From the NCBI RefSeq assembly GCF_900103125.1, contig NZ_FNJV01000011.1, forward strand, positions 170,999 through 234,998: a stretch of DNA of 64,000 nt. Direction: 5' to 3'. The translations under genes were made by a program, and so were the position numbers. How positions within the stretch are numbered: position 1 is the first letter of the stretch; each line of letters opens with the position of its first letter. Source of the DNA: Mucilaginibacter sp. OK268 (GTDB lineage: Bacteria > Bacteroidota > Bacteroidia > Sphingobacteriales > Sphingobacteriaceae). The notes beneath the pieces were generated by a model, which was not told where the DNA came from, ran no database searches, and worked only from the letters and a program-made list of their open reading frames with translations. Of the stretch, positions 35,141-44,977 are shown one piece after another.

Positions 35141-35657
35141 CTTAGGATAATACTACTGGCTAAACATTAATTCATAGGCGACAACACATTAACGGGCACT
35201 GAACAAACTGAATCCTTTTTTTATCGGCCCATATTTAAAAGTTGTTTAAATTAAGGGAAGTAAATTTTCAGGCAAATTATATAAAGATAAAGCAACATCA
35301 TTAAGCAGTAATTACACTATGCAAAGCAATCCGATTTTTACAACTTCTGCATCAGCTTTAGCCATTTCAGGAAGAAAATCGACAACTTACTATGCATGCA
35401 TAAAAAATGTACCGAATACCGTTTTGAACTTTGGTATATTTTATAACATACATTATTGCTATATTTTTATTTTAAACAGAATTAAATTTCATATTTATAA
35501 TAAAAACAGCATAAAATACTTTTTTAAAAAAAAAATTCGCAGCTATTGCTATTCTTTATTGCTATATCTACCTTACAAATACAGATTCGTACTGTGCGAA
35601 TAAAACAGGATCAACAGGCAGAATTATTTACAAATTAGTCTATCATACCAAATAAAA
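35141..35657 (+). other. AT-rich non-coding region upstream of ilvD
   Basis: About 500 bp without a convincing gene. A 94-codon frame at 35319-35603 has no family resemblance and low-complexity AT-driven content. No leader peptide with runs of Ile, Leu or Val codons, and no T-box, was found. The long leader before the first gene of the ilv-leu run is the logical place for its promoter and control. A run of about ten A follows six T near 35521-35535. Confidence 0.4.
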
Positions 35658-37370
35658 ATGAGTTCATCATCAGATACTACAGCGGCTATAGAATTGAATA
35701 AGTACAGCAAAACCTTTACGCAGGACGAAACACAACCTGCTGCCAAGGCCATGTTATACGGCATAGGTTTAACTGACGACGACATGGAAAAAGCACAGGT
35801 TGGGGTAGCCAGCATGGGTTACGATGGTAACACTTGCAACATGCACCTGAACGATCTGGCCAAGCTGGTTAAACAAGGTATCTGGGATGAGGATATGGTA
35901 GGCCTGATATTTCATACCATTGGTGTAAGCGACGGTATGAGCAACGGTACCGAAGGTATGCGCTATTCATTAATGAGCCGCGATATCATTGCCGACTCTA
36001 TTGAAGCAGTTACCGGTGCACAGTATTATGATGGCTTAATTACCCTGCCGGGCTGTGATAAAAACATGCCGGGCTCTATTATGGCTATGGGCAGGTTAAA
36101 CCGTCCATCGATCATGGTATATGGTGGTACTATTAAACCCGGTCACTGGAAAGGTGAAGACCTGAACATTGTATCGGCATTTGAGGCTTTGGGAAAAAAG
36201 ATTGCCGGCCAGATAGATGATGTTGATTTTATGGGCGTAATTAAAAACGCTTGTCCAAGCGCGGGCGCCTGCGGTGGCATTTATACAGCTAATACTATGG
36301 CCGCCGCTATTGAGGCATTAGGTATGAGCTTGCCCTACTCGTCATCGAACCCGGCATTAAGCGAAGATAAAAAAGCAGAGTGCCTTGCCGCCGGTAAAGC
36401 GATCAAGATATTGCTCGAAAAAGATATTAAACCATCAGACATCATGACCCGCGAGGCATTTGAAAATGCCATGGTAGTGATCATGGTATTGGGTGGCTCA
36501 ACCAACGCAGTATTGCATTTAATTGCCATGGCCAAGAGCGTTGATGTTAAAGTAACTCAGGATGATTTCCAGACGGTAAGTAACCGCATCCCGGTATTAG
36601 CCGATATGAAGCCAAGCGGTAAATACATGATGGAAGATCTGCACAAGGTTGGCGGTGTACCTGCAGTAATGAAATATTGCCTGAGCCAGGGATGGTTGAA
36701 TGGAGATTGCCTTACTGTTACCGGTAAAACCATTGCTGAGAATTTAGCAGATGTTCCAGAGATCAATTTCGAAACACAAACTATAATCCGCCCGGCCGAA
36801 AAACCAATTAAAGCAACAGGCCACTTACAGATATTATACGGAAATCTTGCCGAAGGTGGCAGCGTAGCAAAGATCACCGGTAAAGAAGGTACCAGCTTTG
36901 AAGGCCCGGCCCGTGTATTTGATGGCGAATTTGAATTAATCCATGGCATACAAAGCGGACGTGTTAAGGCTGGAGATGTAGTAGTTATTCGTAACGTAGG
37001 TCCTAAAGGAGCTCCGGGCATGCCAGAGATGCTAAAGCCTACTTCCGCCATATTTGGCGCTGGCCTGGGTAGTTCCGTAGCATTAATTACTGATGGCCGT
37101 TTTTCGGGCGGAACACACGGCTTTGTAGTTGGTCACATTACACCAGAAGCTTATGATGGCGGCGGTATCGCTTTTGTAAAAGACGAAGACCGGATATTTA
37201 TTGATGCCGTTAACCGCACCATCAACGTGATCATCAGCGACGAAGAATTTGCCGCCCGCAAAGCAGCCTGGAAACAACCTGCTTTAAAAGTAAGCAAAGG
37301 CTTATTATACCGTTACGCCAAAACAGTAAGTACCGCTGCCGAAGGTTGCGTAACTGACGAAATGCCGTAA
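35658..37370 (+). CDS. ilvD: Dihydroxy-acid dehydratase
   Basis: A 570-residue enzyme of valine, isoleucine and CoA-precursor synthesis. It removes water from 2,3-dihydroxy-3-methylvalerate and -isovalerate. Iron-sulfur cysteines are Cys60 (GNTC), Cys133 (PGCDKNMPGS) and Cys205 (SAGACGG). It is the first gene of the branched-chain run. Confidence 0.97.
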   Translation: MSSSSDTTAAIELNKYSKTFTQDETQPAAKAMLYGIGLTDDDMEKAQVGVASMGYDGNTCNMHLNDLAKLVKQGIWDEDMVGLIFHTIGVSDGMSNGTEGMRYSLMSRDIIADSIEAVTGAQYYDGLITLPGCDKNMPGSIMAMGRLNRPSIMVYGGTIKPGHWKGEDLNIVSAFEALGKKIAGQIDDVDFMGVIKNACPSAGACGGIYTANTMAAAIEALGMSLPYSSSNPALSEDKKAECLAAGKAIKILLEKDIKPSDIMTREAFENAMVVIMVLGGSTNAVLHLIAMAKSVDVKVTQDDFQTVSNRIPVLADMKPSGKYMMEDLHKVGGVPAVMKYCLSQGWLNGDCLTVTGKTIAENLADVPEINFETQTIIRPAEKPIKATGHLQILYGNLAEGGSVAKITGKEGTSFEGPARVFDGEFELIHGIQSGRVKAGDVVVIRNVGPKGAPGMPEMLKPTSAIFGAGLGSSVALITDGRFSGGTHGFVVGHITPEAYDGGGIAFVKDEDRIFIDAVNRTINVIISDEEFAARKAAWKQPALKVSKGLLYRYAKTVSTAAEGCVTDEMP

Positions 37371-37372
37371 AA

Positions 37373-37452
37373 TTATACGTATAACGTTTTACGTTGTACG
37401 CAATTAAAATCGAATAAATAAAAACGTATCACGTAAAACGTACTACGTAAAA
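37373..37452. repeat. Inverted repeat, ACGTAAAACGT family
   Basis: Left part tatacgtataacgttttacg and right part acgtaaaacgtactacgtaa are inverted around aattaaaatcgaataaat. It fills the ilvD-ilvB junction. Confidence 0.75.
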
Positions 37453-37485
37453 CAACAATAAACATACAACATAATACCCAACACT

Positions 37486-39222
37486 ATGGAAGTTGCACAG
37501 GAAACACTAACTACACCCGCTCCAACAACAGCGGTAGAAGTTTCAGGATCAGTAGCATTATTGGAGGCATTAATTGTTGAAGGTGTTGATACCATCTTTG
37601 GCTATCCAGGTGGCGCTATCATGCCCATCTACGATGCTCTATTTGATTATAATGATAAACTGAACCACATCCTGGTCCGTCACGAACAGGGTGGTATCCA
37701 TGCTGGTCAGGGTTATGCCCGTACTTCAGGTAAAGTGGGTGTTGTATTCGCAACCAGCGGTCCCGGCGCAACCAACCTGGTAACCGGCTTAGCCGATGCA
37801 CAGATAGATAGTACCCCTGTGGTATGTATCACCGGTCAGGTATTTGCTCATTTGTTAGGTACCGATGCCTTCCAGGAAACCGACGTGATCAACATCACCA
37901 CCCCGGTAACCAAATGGAATTACCAGGTAACTGATGCTAACGAGATCCCCGAGGTTATTGCCAAGGCCTTCTATATAGCCAAAAGCGGCCGTCCCGGACC
38001 GGTATTGATCGACATTACCAAAAACGCCCAGATACAAAAATTCAATTTTCAAGGTTATACCAAATGTAACCATATCCGTAGCTACAGGCCAAAACCTATT
38101 GTGCGTACGCAATACGTTCAAGAAGCTGCCGCGCTGATCAACCAGGCTAAAAAGCCATTTATCATTTGGGGCCAGGGTGTAATCCTGGGCAGTGCCGAGC
38201 AGGAATTTAAAGCTTTTGTTGAAAAAAGTGGTATCCCTGCAGCTTGGACTGTTTTAGGTGCCGGCGCTATCCCTACAGAACATCCTTTAAACGTAGGTAT
38301 GTTGGGCATGCATGGTAATTATGGCCCTAACGTATTAACTAACGAATGTGATGTGCTGATTGCTATTGGTATGCGCTTTGACGACCGTGTAACCGGTCGT
38401 TTAGATAAATATGCCAAACAAGCCAAGGTAGTACACCTGGATATTGATCCGGCTGAGATCGACAAAAATGTAAAATCAACTGTACCGGTATGGGGCGACT
38501 GTAAAGAAACCCTGCCTATGCTGACCAAGCTGATTGAAGAAAAGAAACATACCGAATGGCTGAATACTTTTAACGAATACACCCGAAAAGAAATTGAAGC
38601 AGTAATTCATGACGAATTGAACCCAACTACCCCGGAAATGACCATGGGTGAGGTGATCAAACAACTCAATGAAATTACAAAAGGTGAAGCTATTATCGTA
38701 ACCGACGTAGGTCAGCACCAGATGGTGGCTTGTCGTTATGCCCGATTCAATAAAACACGCAGCAACGTTACCAGTGGTGGTTTAGGCACTATGGGCTTTG
38801 CCCTGCCTGCTGCTATCGGTGCTAAATTCGGCGCCCAGGACCGCACCGTTGTGGCTATTATTGGTGATGGCGGTTTCCAGATGACCTTACAGGAATTAGG
38901 CACTATTATGCAAACCGGCATCGATGTAAAGATCATCATCCTGAACAATCGTTTCCTGGGAATGGTTAGGCAATGGCAGGAGTTATTTAATGAGCGCCGT
39001 TATTCATTTGTAGATATCCAAAGTCCTGATTTTGTTGCTGTTGCTGCTGCATACAGAATTGCCGGTAAAATGATCGATGATCGTAAAGATTTGCCTGCTG
39101 CATTAAATGAAATGCTGAGCACGAAAGGATCATTCCTTTTAGAAGTGATGGTAACTAAAGAGAACAACGTGTTCCCGATGGTACCGCAAGGATGCAGTGT
39201 AGCCGAGATCAGGTTGAAATAA
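37486..39222 (+). CDS. ilvB: Acetolactate synthase, large subunit
   Basis: A 578-residue thiamine-diphosphate enzyme. FGYPGGAIMPIYDAL, the catalytic Glu67 in RHEQGG, and the cofactor motif GDGGFQMTLQELGT...NN are present. It condenses pyruvate with pyruvate or 2-oxobutyrate, the first shared step to valine and isoleucine. The regulatory subunit gene follows 30 bp later. Confidence 0.97.
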   Translation: MEVAQETLTTPAPTTAVEVSGSVALLEALIVEGVDTIFGYPGGAIMPIYDALFDYNDKLNHILVRHEQGGIHAGQGYARTSGKVGVVFATSGPGATNLVTGLADAQIDSTPVVCITGQVFAHLLGTDAFQETDVINITTPVTKWNYQVTDANEIPEVIAKAFYIAKSGRPGPVLIDITKNAQIQKFNFQGYTKCNHIRSYRPKPIVRTQYVQEAAALINQAKKPFIIWGQGVILGSAEQEFKAFVEKSGIPAAWTVLGAGAIPTEHPLNVGMLGMHGNYGPNVLTNECDVLIAIGMRFDDRVTGRLDKYAKQAKVVHLDIDPAEIDKNVKSTVPVWGDCKETLPMLTKLIEEKKHTEWLNTFNEYTRKEIEAVIHDELNPTTPEMTMGEVIKQLNEITKGEAIIVTDVGQHQMVACRYARFNKTRSNVTSGGLGTMGFALPAAIGAKFGAQDRTVVAIIGDGGFQMTLQELGTIMQTGIDVKIIILNNRFLGMVRQWQELFNERRYSFVDIQSPDFVAVAAAYRIAGKMIDDRKDLPAALNEMLSTKGSFLLEVMVTKENNVFPMVPQGCSVAEIRLK

Positions 39223-39252
39223 TTACAGCCTATAACCTTAAAAATAGCAATC

Positions 39253-39858
39253 ATGAGTAATCAAGATACAGAGAAACAAGAATTTAACATCACGGTATAC
39301 ACCGAAAATCAGATAGGCTTGCTAACACGCATAGCCATCATATTTTCGCGCCGCAAGATCAATATCGAAAGTTTGAACACATCTCCATCTGAGATAGATA
39401 AAATTCACCGCTTTAACATTGTGATCACCGAATCTGAAGAAGTGGTACACAAGCTTGTTCGCCAGATAGAAAAACAGGTGGAGGTATTGAAAGCCTATTA
39501 TCATACCAACGCCGATGTAATTTGGCAGGAATTAGCGTTATATAAGGTATCAACTGATGTTATTGCTGAAAAGGTAAGCGTTGAACGCCTGCTGCGCGAA
39601 AACGGTGCACGCGTAGTTGTACTGCGTAAAGATTATACCGTATTTGAGACCACTGGTCACCGTGAGGAAACTGACAATTTGATCAGTATATTGCAGCCCT
39701 TTGGCTTAATTGAATTTGTACGTAGCGCCCGGGTTGCTATCATTAAAGACAGTGATGGCTTCAACCGTAAACTACGCGAATTTGAAAGACTGGAACCAGG
39801 CGAAGAGGTGATAGAAAACGAATACCTTAACCAGGGTGAAAAAGTATTTACGATGTAA
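39253..39858 (+). CDS. ilvN: Acetolactate synthase, small (regulatory) subunit
   Basis: A 201-residue protein with an N-terminal ACT domain (ITVYTENQIGLLTRIAIIFS, INIESLNTSPSE) that binds valine for feedback control, and a C-terminal domain (VSVERLLRENGARVVVLRKD) that activates the large subunit. It is longer than E. coli IlvN and similar to the IlvH-like type. Confidence 0.95.
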   Translation: MSNQDTEKQEFNITVYTENQIGLLTRIAIIFSRRKINIESLNTSPSEIDKIHRFNIVITESEEVVHKLVRQIEKQVEVLKAYYHTNADVIWQELALYKVSTDVIAEKVSVERLLRENGARVVVLRKDYTVFETTGHREETDNLISILQPFGLIEFVRSARVAIIKDSDGFNRKLREFERLEPGEEVIENEYLNQGEKVFTM

Positions 39859-39859
39859 G

Positions 39860-40010
39860 CTGAAAGCCGAAAGGTTAAAGCTGAAAGCTAACAACTAAAA
39901 TGACTGATTTTCGTATAAAATCGGTGAAATCAGAACAAATAAACTTAAAATAGAATAACCGGTGAAATCACTTACAATCGGTGAGGTCATCAAAATCATT
40001 AAAATAAAAA
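39860..40010. repeat. Short repeated words between ilvN and ilvC
   Basis: Contains gctgaaagccgaaagg with gctgaaagc again just after, then atcggtgaaatca, ccggtgaaatca and atcggtgaggtca, and the small palindrome ctgattt...aaatcag. It looks like remains of one or two repeat families; the piece gtgaaagccgaaagg recurs after ilvC at 41085. Confidence 0.55.
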
Positions 40011-40017
40011 CAAAACA

Positions 40018-41076
40018 ATGGCAAAATTAAATTTCGGCGGTACTGAAGAAAACGTAGTAACCCGCGAAGAGTTTCCTTTATCAAAAGCGCAGGACGTATT
40101 AAAAGACGAAGTTGTAGCAGTAATTGGCTATGGCGTTCAAGGTCCTGGTCAGGCATTAAACCAAAAAGACAATGGCATCAATGTAATTGTTGGTCAGCGT
40201 AAAGGCACTAAAACATGGGATAAAGCTGTAAGCGATGGCTTTGTACCCGGCGAAACACTTTTTGAAATTGAAGAAGCTCTGGAAAGAGGAACTGTAATTT
40301 GCTATTTATTAAGTGATGCAGCTCAGATCGCTCTTTGGCCAACTGTTAAAAAACACTTAACTCCTGGTAAAGCATTATACTTTTCTCATGGTTTTGGTAT
40401 TACTTTTAACGAGCAAACAGGCATCATCCCTCCTGCTGATGTTGACGTATTTTTGGTTGCCCCTAAAGGATCAGGCACTTCATTACGCCGCATGTTCTTA
40501 CAAGGCCGTGGCTTAAACTCAAGCTACGCTATTTTCCAGGATGCAACTGGTAAAGCATTTGATCGTGTAATTGCATTGGGTATTGCCGTAGGTAGCGGTT
40601 ACTTATTTGAAACCAACTTCAAAAAAGAAGTATATAGCGATTTAACCGGCGAGCGTGGTACGCTGATGGGTTGTATCCAGGGTATCTTTGCAGCTCAGTA
40701 CGATGTATTGCGCGCCAATGGTCACTCACCATCTGAAGCCTTTAACGAAACTGTTGAAGAGTTAACTCAATCATTAATGCCATTAGTTGCAGAAAACGGT
40801 ATGGATTGGATGTATGCCAATTGCTCAACTACAGCACAACGTGGCGCTTTGGATTGGTGGAAAAAATTCCGTGATGCTACTAAACCAGTATTTGAAGAAT
40901 TGTACAAAAGCGTTGCAACAGGTAAAGAGTCACAACGTTCAATCGACTTAAACAGCCAGCCTGATTACCGTGAAAAATTGGATGCAGAATTAAAAGAATT
41001 ACGCGAAAGCGAAATATGGCAAGCAGGTAAAACTGTACGCAGCTTACGCCCTGAAAACCAGGTTGTAGAAGCGTAA
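40018..41076 (+). CDS. ilvC: Ketol-acid reductoisomerase
   Basis: A 352-residue enzyme with the NADPH loop GYGVQGPGQ at residues 37-45. It converts acetolactate and acetohydroxybutyrate to the dihydroxy acids used by IlvD, with magnesium. The sequence is of the Bacteroidota type (DVFLVAPKGSGTSLRRMF). Codon choice is strongly biased, as in atpD, suggesting high expression. Confidence 0.97.
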   Translation: MAKLNFGGTEENVVTREEFPLSKAQDVLKDEVVAVIGYGVQGPGQALNQKDNGINVIVGQRKGTKTWDKAVSDGFVPGETLFEIEEALERGTVICYLLSDAAQIALWPTVKKHLTPGKALYFSHGFGITFNEQTGIIPPADVDVFLVAPKGSGTSLRRMFLQGRGLNSSYAIFQDATGKAFDRVIALGIAVGSGYLFETNFKKEVYSDLTGERGTLMGCIQGIFAAQYDVLRANGHSPSEAFNETVEELTQSLMPLVAENGMDWMYANCSTTAQRGALDWWKKFRDATKPVFEELYKSVATGKESQRSIDLNSQPDYREKLDAELKELRESEIWQAGKTVRSLRPENQVVEA

Positions 41077-41110
41077 GGAATAAGGTGAAAGCCGAAAGGT
41101 AAAAGCCCCA

Positions 41111-41194
41111 TGTCATTGCGAGCGTAGCGCGGCAATCGCGAACTATGCATAACCAATTGTAAGGTTCGCGATTGCTTCGTTCCTCGCAATGACA
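41111..41194. repeat. Inverted repeat, TGTCATTGCGAGC family, copy 1
   Basis: Bounded by tgtcattgcgagcg and cctcgcaatgaca, with inner ggcaatcgcgaac / gttcgcgattgc. This word set is found between genes in many unrelated bacteria (established by general knowledge of REP-like repeats). Sits between ilvC and leuC. Confidence 0.88.
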
Positions 41195-41217
41195 TATTTT
41201 AATAAATTAATACTACC

Positions 41218-42636
41218 ATGGGACAAACATTATTTGATAAGATTTGGGATGCACACGTCGTCAGTAGCAACGAGGGCTTTCCTGATATTTTATACATCGA
41301 TACACATTTCATACACGAAGTAACCAGTCCGCAGGCATTTGATGGCTTGCGTACCAGAGGCTTACCGGTTTTCAGGCCCAAACAAACTGTGGCCACTGCC
41401 GATCATAACGTTCCTACAATTGATCAGCACCTTCCCATTAAAGAAGAACTTTCTCGCTACCAGGTTGATATGCTCACCAAAAACTGTAAGGAATTTGGCA
41501 TTGAGCTGTACGGCTTAGGTCACCCTTTCCAGGGTATAGTACACGTGATAGGGCCCGAGCTGGGCATTACACGTCCGGGTGGCACTTATGTTTGCGGCGA
41601 TAGTCATACATCAACACATGGCGCCTTTGGTGCCATAGCGTTCGGTATAGGCACCTCACAGGTGGAGCAGGTAATGGCAACACAATGTTTGCTGCAATCG
41701 CGCCCTAAAAGGATGAAGATTGAAGTGAACGGCAAGCTGCAAAATGGTGTTGGTGCTAAAGATATTATCCTGTACATCATTGCACAGATCTCTGCCGCAG
41801 GCGGAACAGGTTATGCGGTAGAATACGCCGGCGATACCATCCGCTCATTAAGTATGGAAGGTCGTATGACCATCTGCAATATGAGTATTGAAATGGGTGC
41901 ACGTTGTGGACTGATAGCTCCCGACGAAACAACTATTGAATACGTAAAAGGCCGCGAATTTGCCCCTAAAGGCGAAGAGTGGGATAAAGCAGTAGCTTAC
42001 TGGAAAACTTTATACTCTGATGCTGATGCATCTTTTGATGAAGTATTATCCTTTAAAGCCGAAGACATTGAGCCAATGATCACCTACGGAACAAACCCCG
42101 GTATGGGCATTGGCGTTACACAACACGTTCCTGAAACTGCTTCGTTTGAAGCCAAAGAGCAGGGATCATACAAAAAAGCCCTGGAATACATGGGTCTGCA
42201 TGACGATGAGCAGTTATTGGGCAAACCTATCGACTATGTGTTCATCGGCAGCTGTACCAACTCACGCATTGAAGACCTGCGCCAGGTAGCCGAGTTTGTA
42301 AAAGGTAAACACAAGGCAGATAATGTTACCGTATGGGTAGTTCCCGGATCAAAACAGGTACAGGAACAAGCCATCCGCGAGGGACTGGATAAAATATTTG
42401 ACGCGGCTGGTTTCCCACTTCGCGAACCGGGATGCAGCGCGTGCCTGGGCATGAACGAAGATAAAATACCGGCAGGCAAATATTGCGTATCTACCTCCAA
42501 CCGTAATTTCGAAGGCAGACAGGGGCCAAATTCCCGCACCTTCCTGGCCAGCCCGCTAACCGCAGCGGCATCGGCCATTACGGGTGTGGTAACGGATATA
42601 CGGGAGTTTTTGAAAGAAAAAGAATTGGTAGGTTAA
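41218..42636 (+). CDS. leuC: 3-isopropylmalate dehydratase, large subunit
   Basis: A 472-residue aconitase-superfamily protein. The 4Fe-4S ligands are Cys346 (IGSCTNSR), Cys406 and Cys409 (GCSACLGMN). With LeuD it isomerises 2- to 3-isopropylmalate in leucine synthesis. A small monooxygenase gene separates it from leuD, and a repeat lies on each side. Confidence 0.97.
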   Translation: MGQTLFDKIWDAHVVSSNEGFPDILYIDTHFIHEVTSPQAFDGLRTRGLPVFRPKQTVATADHNVPTIDQHLPIKEELSRYQVDMLTKNCKEFGIELYGLGHPFQGIVHVIGPELGITRPGGTYVCGDSHTSTHGAFGAIAFGIGTSQVEQVMATQCLLQSRPKRMKIEVNGKLQNGVGAKDIILYIIAQISAAGGTGYAVEYAGDTIRSLSMEGRMTICNMSIEMGARCGLIAPDETTIEYVKGREFAPKGEEWDKAVAYWKTLYSDADASFDEVLSFKAEDIEPMITYGTNPGMGIGVTQHVPETASFEAKEQGSYKKALEYMGLHDDEQLLGKPIDYVFIGSCTNSRIEDLRQVAEFVKGKHKADNVTVWVVPGSKQVQEQAIREGLDKIFDAAGFPLREPGCSACLGMNEDKIPAGKYCVSTSNRNFEGRQGPNSRTFLASPLTAAASAITGVVTDIREFLKEKELVG

Positions 42637-42648
42637 CTATAAAAACCA

Positions 42649-42734
42649 TGTCATTGCGAGGAGGAACGACGAAGCAATCTCATCGCGTTCAATCTGCAAC
42701 CGACGAGATTGCCACGCTATCGCTCGCAATGACA
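42649..42734. repeat. Inverted repeat, TGTCATTGCGAGC family, copy 2
   Basis: Starts tgtcattgcgaggaggaacg and ends ctatcgctcgcaatgaca; inner arms gcaatctcatcg / cgacgagattgc. Lies between leuC and the small monooxygenase gene. Confidence 0.88.
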
Positions 42735-42747
42735 TAAAAAGAAATAA

Positions 42748-43041
42748 ATGATACTTGAAGTCGCTATATTAAATGTGATCCCTGGTGAGGAAAATGCTTT
42801 TGAAAAAGCTTTCTCCCAGGCCCAAAATATCATATCCAAAATGGCAGGTTATATTAGTCATCAGTTAAAGGGCTGTATTGAGCATTCAAGCCGCTATATA
42901 TTACTGGTTGAATGGAAAACATTAGCTGATCATACCGAGGGCTTCAGGCAATCAAAAGAATACCAGGAATGGAGGAGGTTATTACATCATTTTTATGATC
43001 CTTTTCCGGTTGTTGAACATTATAAAGATATTGAGTTATAG
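42748..43041 (+). CDS. Antibiotic biosynthesis monooxygenase (ABM) family protein
   Basis: A 97-residue protein with the ABM dimeric alpha/beta-barrel pattern: ILEVAILNVIPGEENAFEKA, then YILLVEWKTLADHTEGFRQS and a final HHFYDPFPVVEHY. Members include quinone-forming monooxygenases, haem-degrading enzymes and proteins of unknown role. It is placed between leuC and leuD in the same direction; no link to leucine synthesis is known to me. Confidence 0.85.
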   Translation: MILEVAILNVIPGEENAFEKAFSQAQNIISKMAGYISHQLKGCIEHSSRYILLVEWKTLADHTEGFRQSKEYQEWRRLLHHFYDPFPVVEHYKDIEL

Positions 43042-43049
43042 ACAAAACA

Positions 43050-43084
43050 GTCTCATATCTCACATCTAACATCTCATATCTAAA
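43050..43084. repeat. CATCTCATATCT repeat, half copy
   Basis: Reads gtctcatatctcacatctaa then catctcatatct; this is one arm of the family seen complete at 45732-45853. No inverted partner is next to it. Confidence 0.6.
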
Positions 43085-43087
43085 AGT

Positions 43088-43678
43088 ATGGCAACTAAAA
43101 TATTTAAACATATACAAACCAGCGTGGTGCCTCTGCCTATCGAAAATATCGATACGGATCAGATCATCCCCGCCAGGTTTTTGAAAGCCACCACCCGCGA
43201 AGGATTTGGCAACAACTTATTCCGCGACTGGCGTTTTGACGGCGATGATAATCCGAAACCGGATTTTGTGCTCAACAACCCAAACTTCAGTGGTAAAATA
43301 CTGGTTGCAGGCAAAAATTTCGGCTGCGGCAGTAGTCGCGAGCATGCTGCCTGGGCCATTGCCGATTATGGCTTTGACGCCGTAGTAAGCAGCTTTTTTG
43401 CCGATATATTTAAAGGCAACGCCTTAAACAATGGTCTGCTCCCGGTACAGGTAAGCGACGATTTTTTAAAGAAGATCTTCGAGGCCGTTTATGCCGATGA
43501 GCATGCTGTAGTGGAAATTGACCTGGTTGATCAGTTCATTAAAATTGTAGCCACAGGCGAACAGGAAACATTTGAGGTTAATCCCTACAAAAAAGCATGT
43601 ATGACCAACGGCTATGATGATATTGACTACATCCTGAGTAAGAAGGAACTGATAAAGGAGTTTGAAGAATCTAAATAA
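43088..43678 (+). CDS. leuD: 3-isopropylmalate dehydratase, small subunit
   Basis: A 196-residue swivel-domain protein. NIDTDQIIPARFLK and NFGCGSSREHAAWAI are the classic small-subunit motifs; the second forms part of the active site when joined to LeuC. Length is normal. Confidence 0.97.
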   Translation: MATKIFKHIQTSVVPLPIENIDTDQIIPARFLKATTREGFGNNLFRDWRFDGDDNPKPDFVLNNPNFSGKILVAGKNFGCGSSREHAAWAIADYGFDAVVSSFFADIFKGNALNNGLLPVQVSDDFLKKIFEAVYADEHAVVEIDLVDQFIKIVATGEQETFEVNPYKKACMTNGYDDIDYILSKKELIKEFEESK

Positions 43679-43684
43679 CTAGAA

Positions 43685-43780
43685 GTCATCCTGAACTTGT
43701 TTCAGGATCCCTCAGGACATGCCGGCATGCTTAGCAGCCTGTTATTTCAAATGAGATGCCGAAACAAGTTCGGCATGACA
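43685..43780. repeat. Inverted repeat, GTCATCCTGAACTTG family, copy 1
   Basis: Bounded by gtcatcctgaacttgtttc on the left and gaaacaagttcggcatgac on the right. Fills the leuD-leuB gap. A second copy is at 54051-54142. Similar words occur in intergenic repeats of several phyla. Confidence 0.85.
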
Positions 43781-43797
43781 TACATAAAAAGAACTAA

Positions 43798-44874
43798 ATG
43801 GCACTTAAAAAACATATATTAGTAATACCCGGTGATGGTATCGGTACCGAAGTAACAACCTGGGGTAAAGCTGTACTGGAAGCAATTGGTCAAAAATTTG
43901 GCCATGAATTTACCTTCGACGAAGCCCTGATGGGTCACGCGGGTATTGAAGCAACCGGCAATCCACTGCCCGACGAAACTTTAGCTAAAGCAAAAGCCAG
44001 CGACGCCATTTTATTTGGTGCTATTGGTCACATTAAATATGATAATGACCCTTCGGCCAAAGTACGTCCTGAACAAGGTTTATTGAAAATACGTAAAGAG
44101 CTTGGGTTATATGCTAACCTGCGTCCTATCATGCTATTTGATGAACTGCTGGATGCATCGAGCCTGAAACCCGAAATATTGAAAGGGACTGACATCCTTT
44201 TCTTCCGGGAACTGACCGGTGATGTTTATTTCGGCGAGAAAAAACGCAGTGAAGACCGTAATACCGCGTCGGATCTGATGATCTATTCACGCTATGAAGT
44301 AGAGCGTATTGCCATCAAAGCTTATGAAGCAGCCCGTGTTCGTGGCAAAAGATTATGCTCTGTTGATAAGGCCAATGTATTGGAGTCTTCACGCCTATGG
44401 CGCGAGGTTGTTCAGGAGATAGCCAAGCAATACCCTGATGTTGAAACCGAGCACATGTTCATTGATAATGCAGCCATGCAGCTGGTTAAAAATCCTAAAA
44501 AGTTTGATGTGGTATTAACCGCCAATCTTTTTGGTGATATTTTAACCGATGAGGCATCGCAAATAGCGGGTTCGATGGGTATGCTGGCATCGGCATCTAT
44601 TGGTGATGGAACAGGTTTCTTTGAGCCTATCCACGGTTCGGCACATGATATTGCCGGGCAGGACAAAGCCAATCCGCTGGCTTCTATATTATCAGTAGCC
44701 CTAATGCTGGAGATCAGCTTCGGATTAAAAGAAGAAGCAAAACTGATCACATCGGCTATCGATAAAGCGCTTAAACAAGGTTACCGCACCGGCGACATTG
44801 CCGATGCCAATACCGACAAAAGCAAAATTTTAGGCACTAAGGCCATGGGCCAAAAAGTGTTGGAATACTTATAG
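43798..44874 (+). CDS. leuB: 3-isopropylmalate dehydrogenase
   Basis: A 358-residue isocitrate/isopropylmalate dehydrogenase family member: HILVIPGDGIGTEVT at the N-terminus, ELTGDVYFGEKK, the metal-binding LTANLFGDILTDEAS, and GFFEPIHGSAHDIAG near the cofactor site. It oxidises and decarboxylates 3-isopropylmalate with NAD. Confidence 0.97.
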   Translation: MALKKHILVIPGDGIGTEVTTWGKAVLEAIGQKFGHEFTFDEALMGHAGIEATGNPLPDETLAKAKASDAILFGAIGHIKYDNDPSAKVRPEQGLLKIRKELGLYANLRPIMLFDELLDASSLKPEILKGTDILFFRELTGDVYFGEKKRSEDRNTASDLMIYSRYEVERIAIKAYEAARVRGKRLCSVDKANVLESSRLWREVVQEIAKQYPDVETEHMFIDNAAMQLVKNPKKFDVVLTANLFGDILTDEASQIAGSMGMLASASIGDGTGFFEPIHGSAHDIAGQDKANPLASILSVALMLEISFGLKEEAKLITSAIDKALKQGYRTGDIADANTDKSKILGTKAMGQKVLEYL

Positions 44875-44875
44875 A

Positions 44876-44972
44876 CCCCACCCAACCCTCCCCAAAGGAG
44901 AGGGCTTATAGTAGTGGAGTTATAACTTTTAAAATAAAAAGTCTCCCCCCTCGGGGGAGATTTAGAGGGGGT
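44876..44972. repeat. Inverted repeat, CTCCCCAAAGGAGAG family, copy 1
   Basis: Left part caaccctccccaaaggagag then ggctt; right part gtctcccccctcgggggaga then tttagaggggg. The same family occurs in opposite orientation at 58047-58151 beside the histidine kinase gene. Confidence 0.8.
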
Positions 44973-44977
44973 TAAAT

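Noticed and set aside
35319..35603. A 94-codon frame upstream of ilvD, considered as a gene or leader peptide
   Set aside because: AT-driven composition, no family resemblance, and no runs of Ile/Leu/Val codons as expected of an attenuator peptide.
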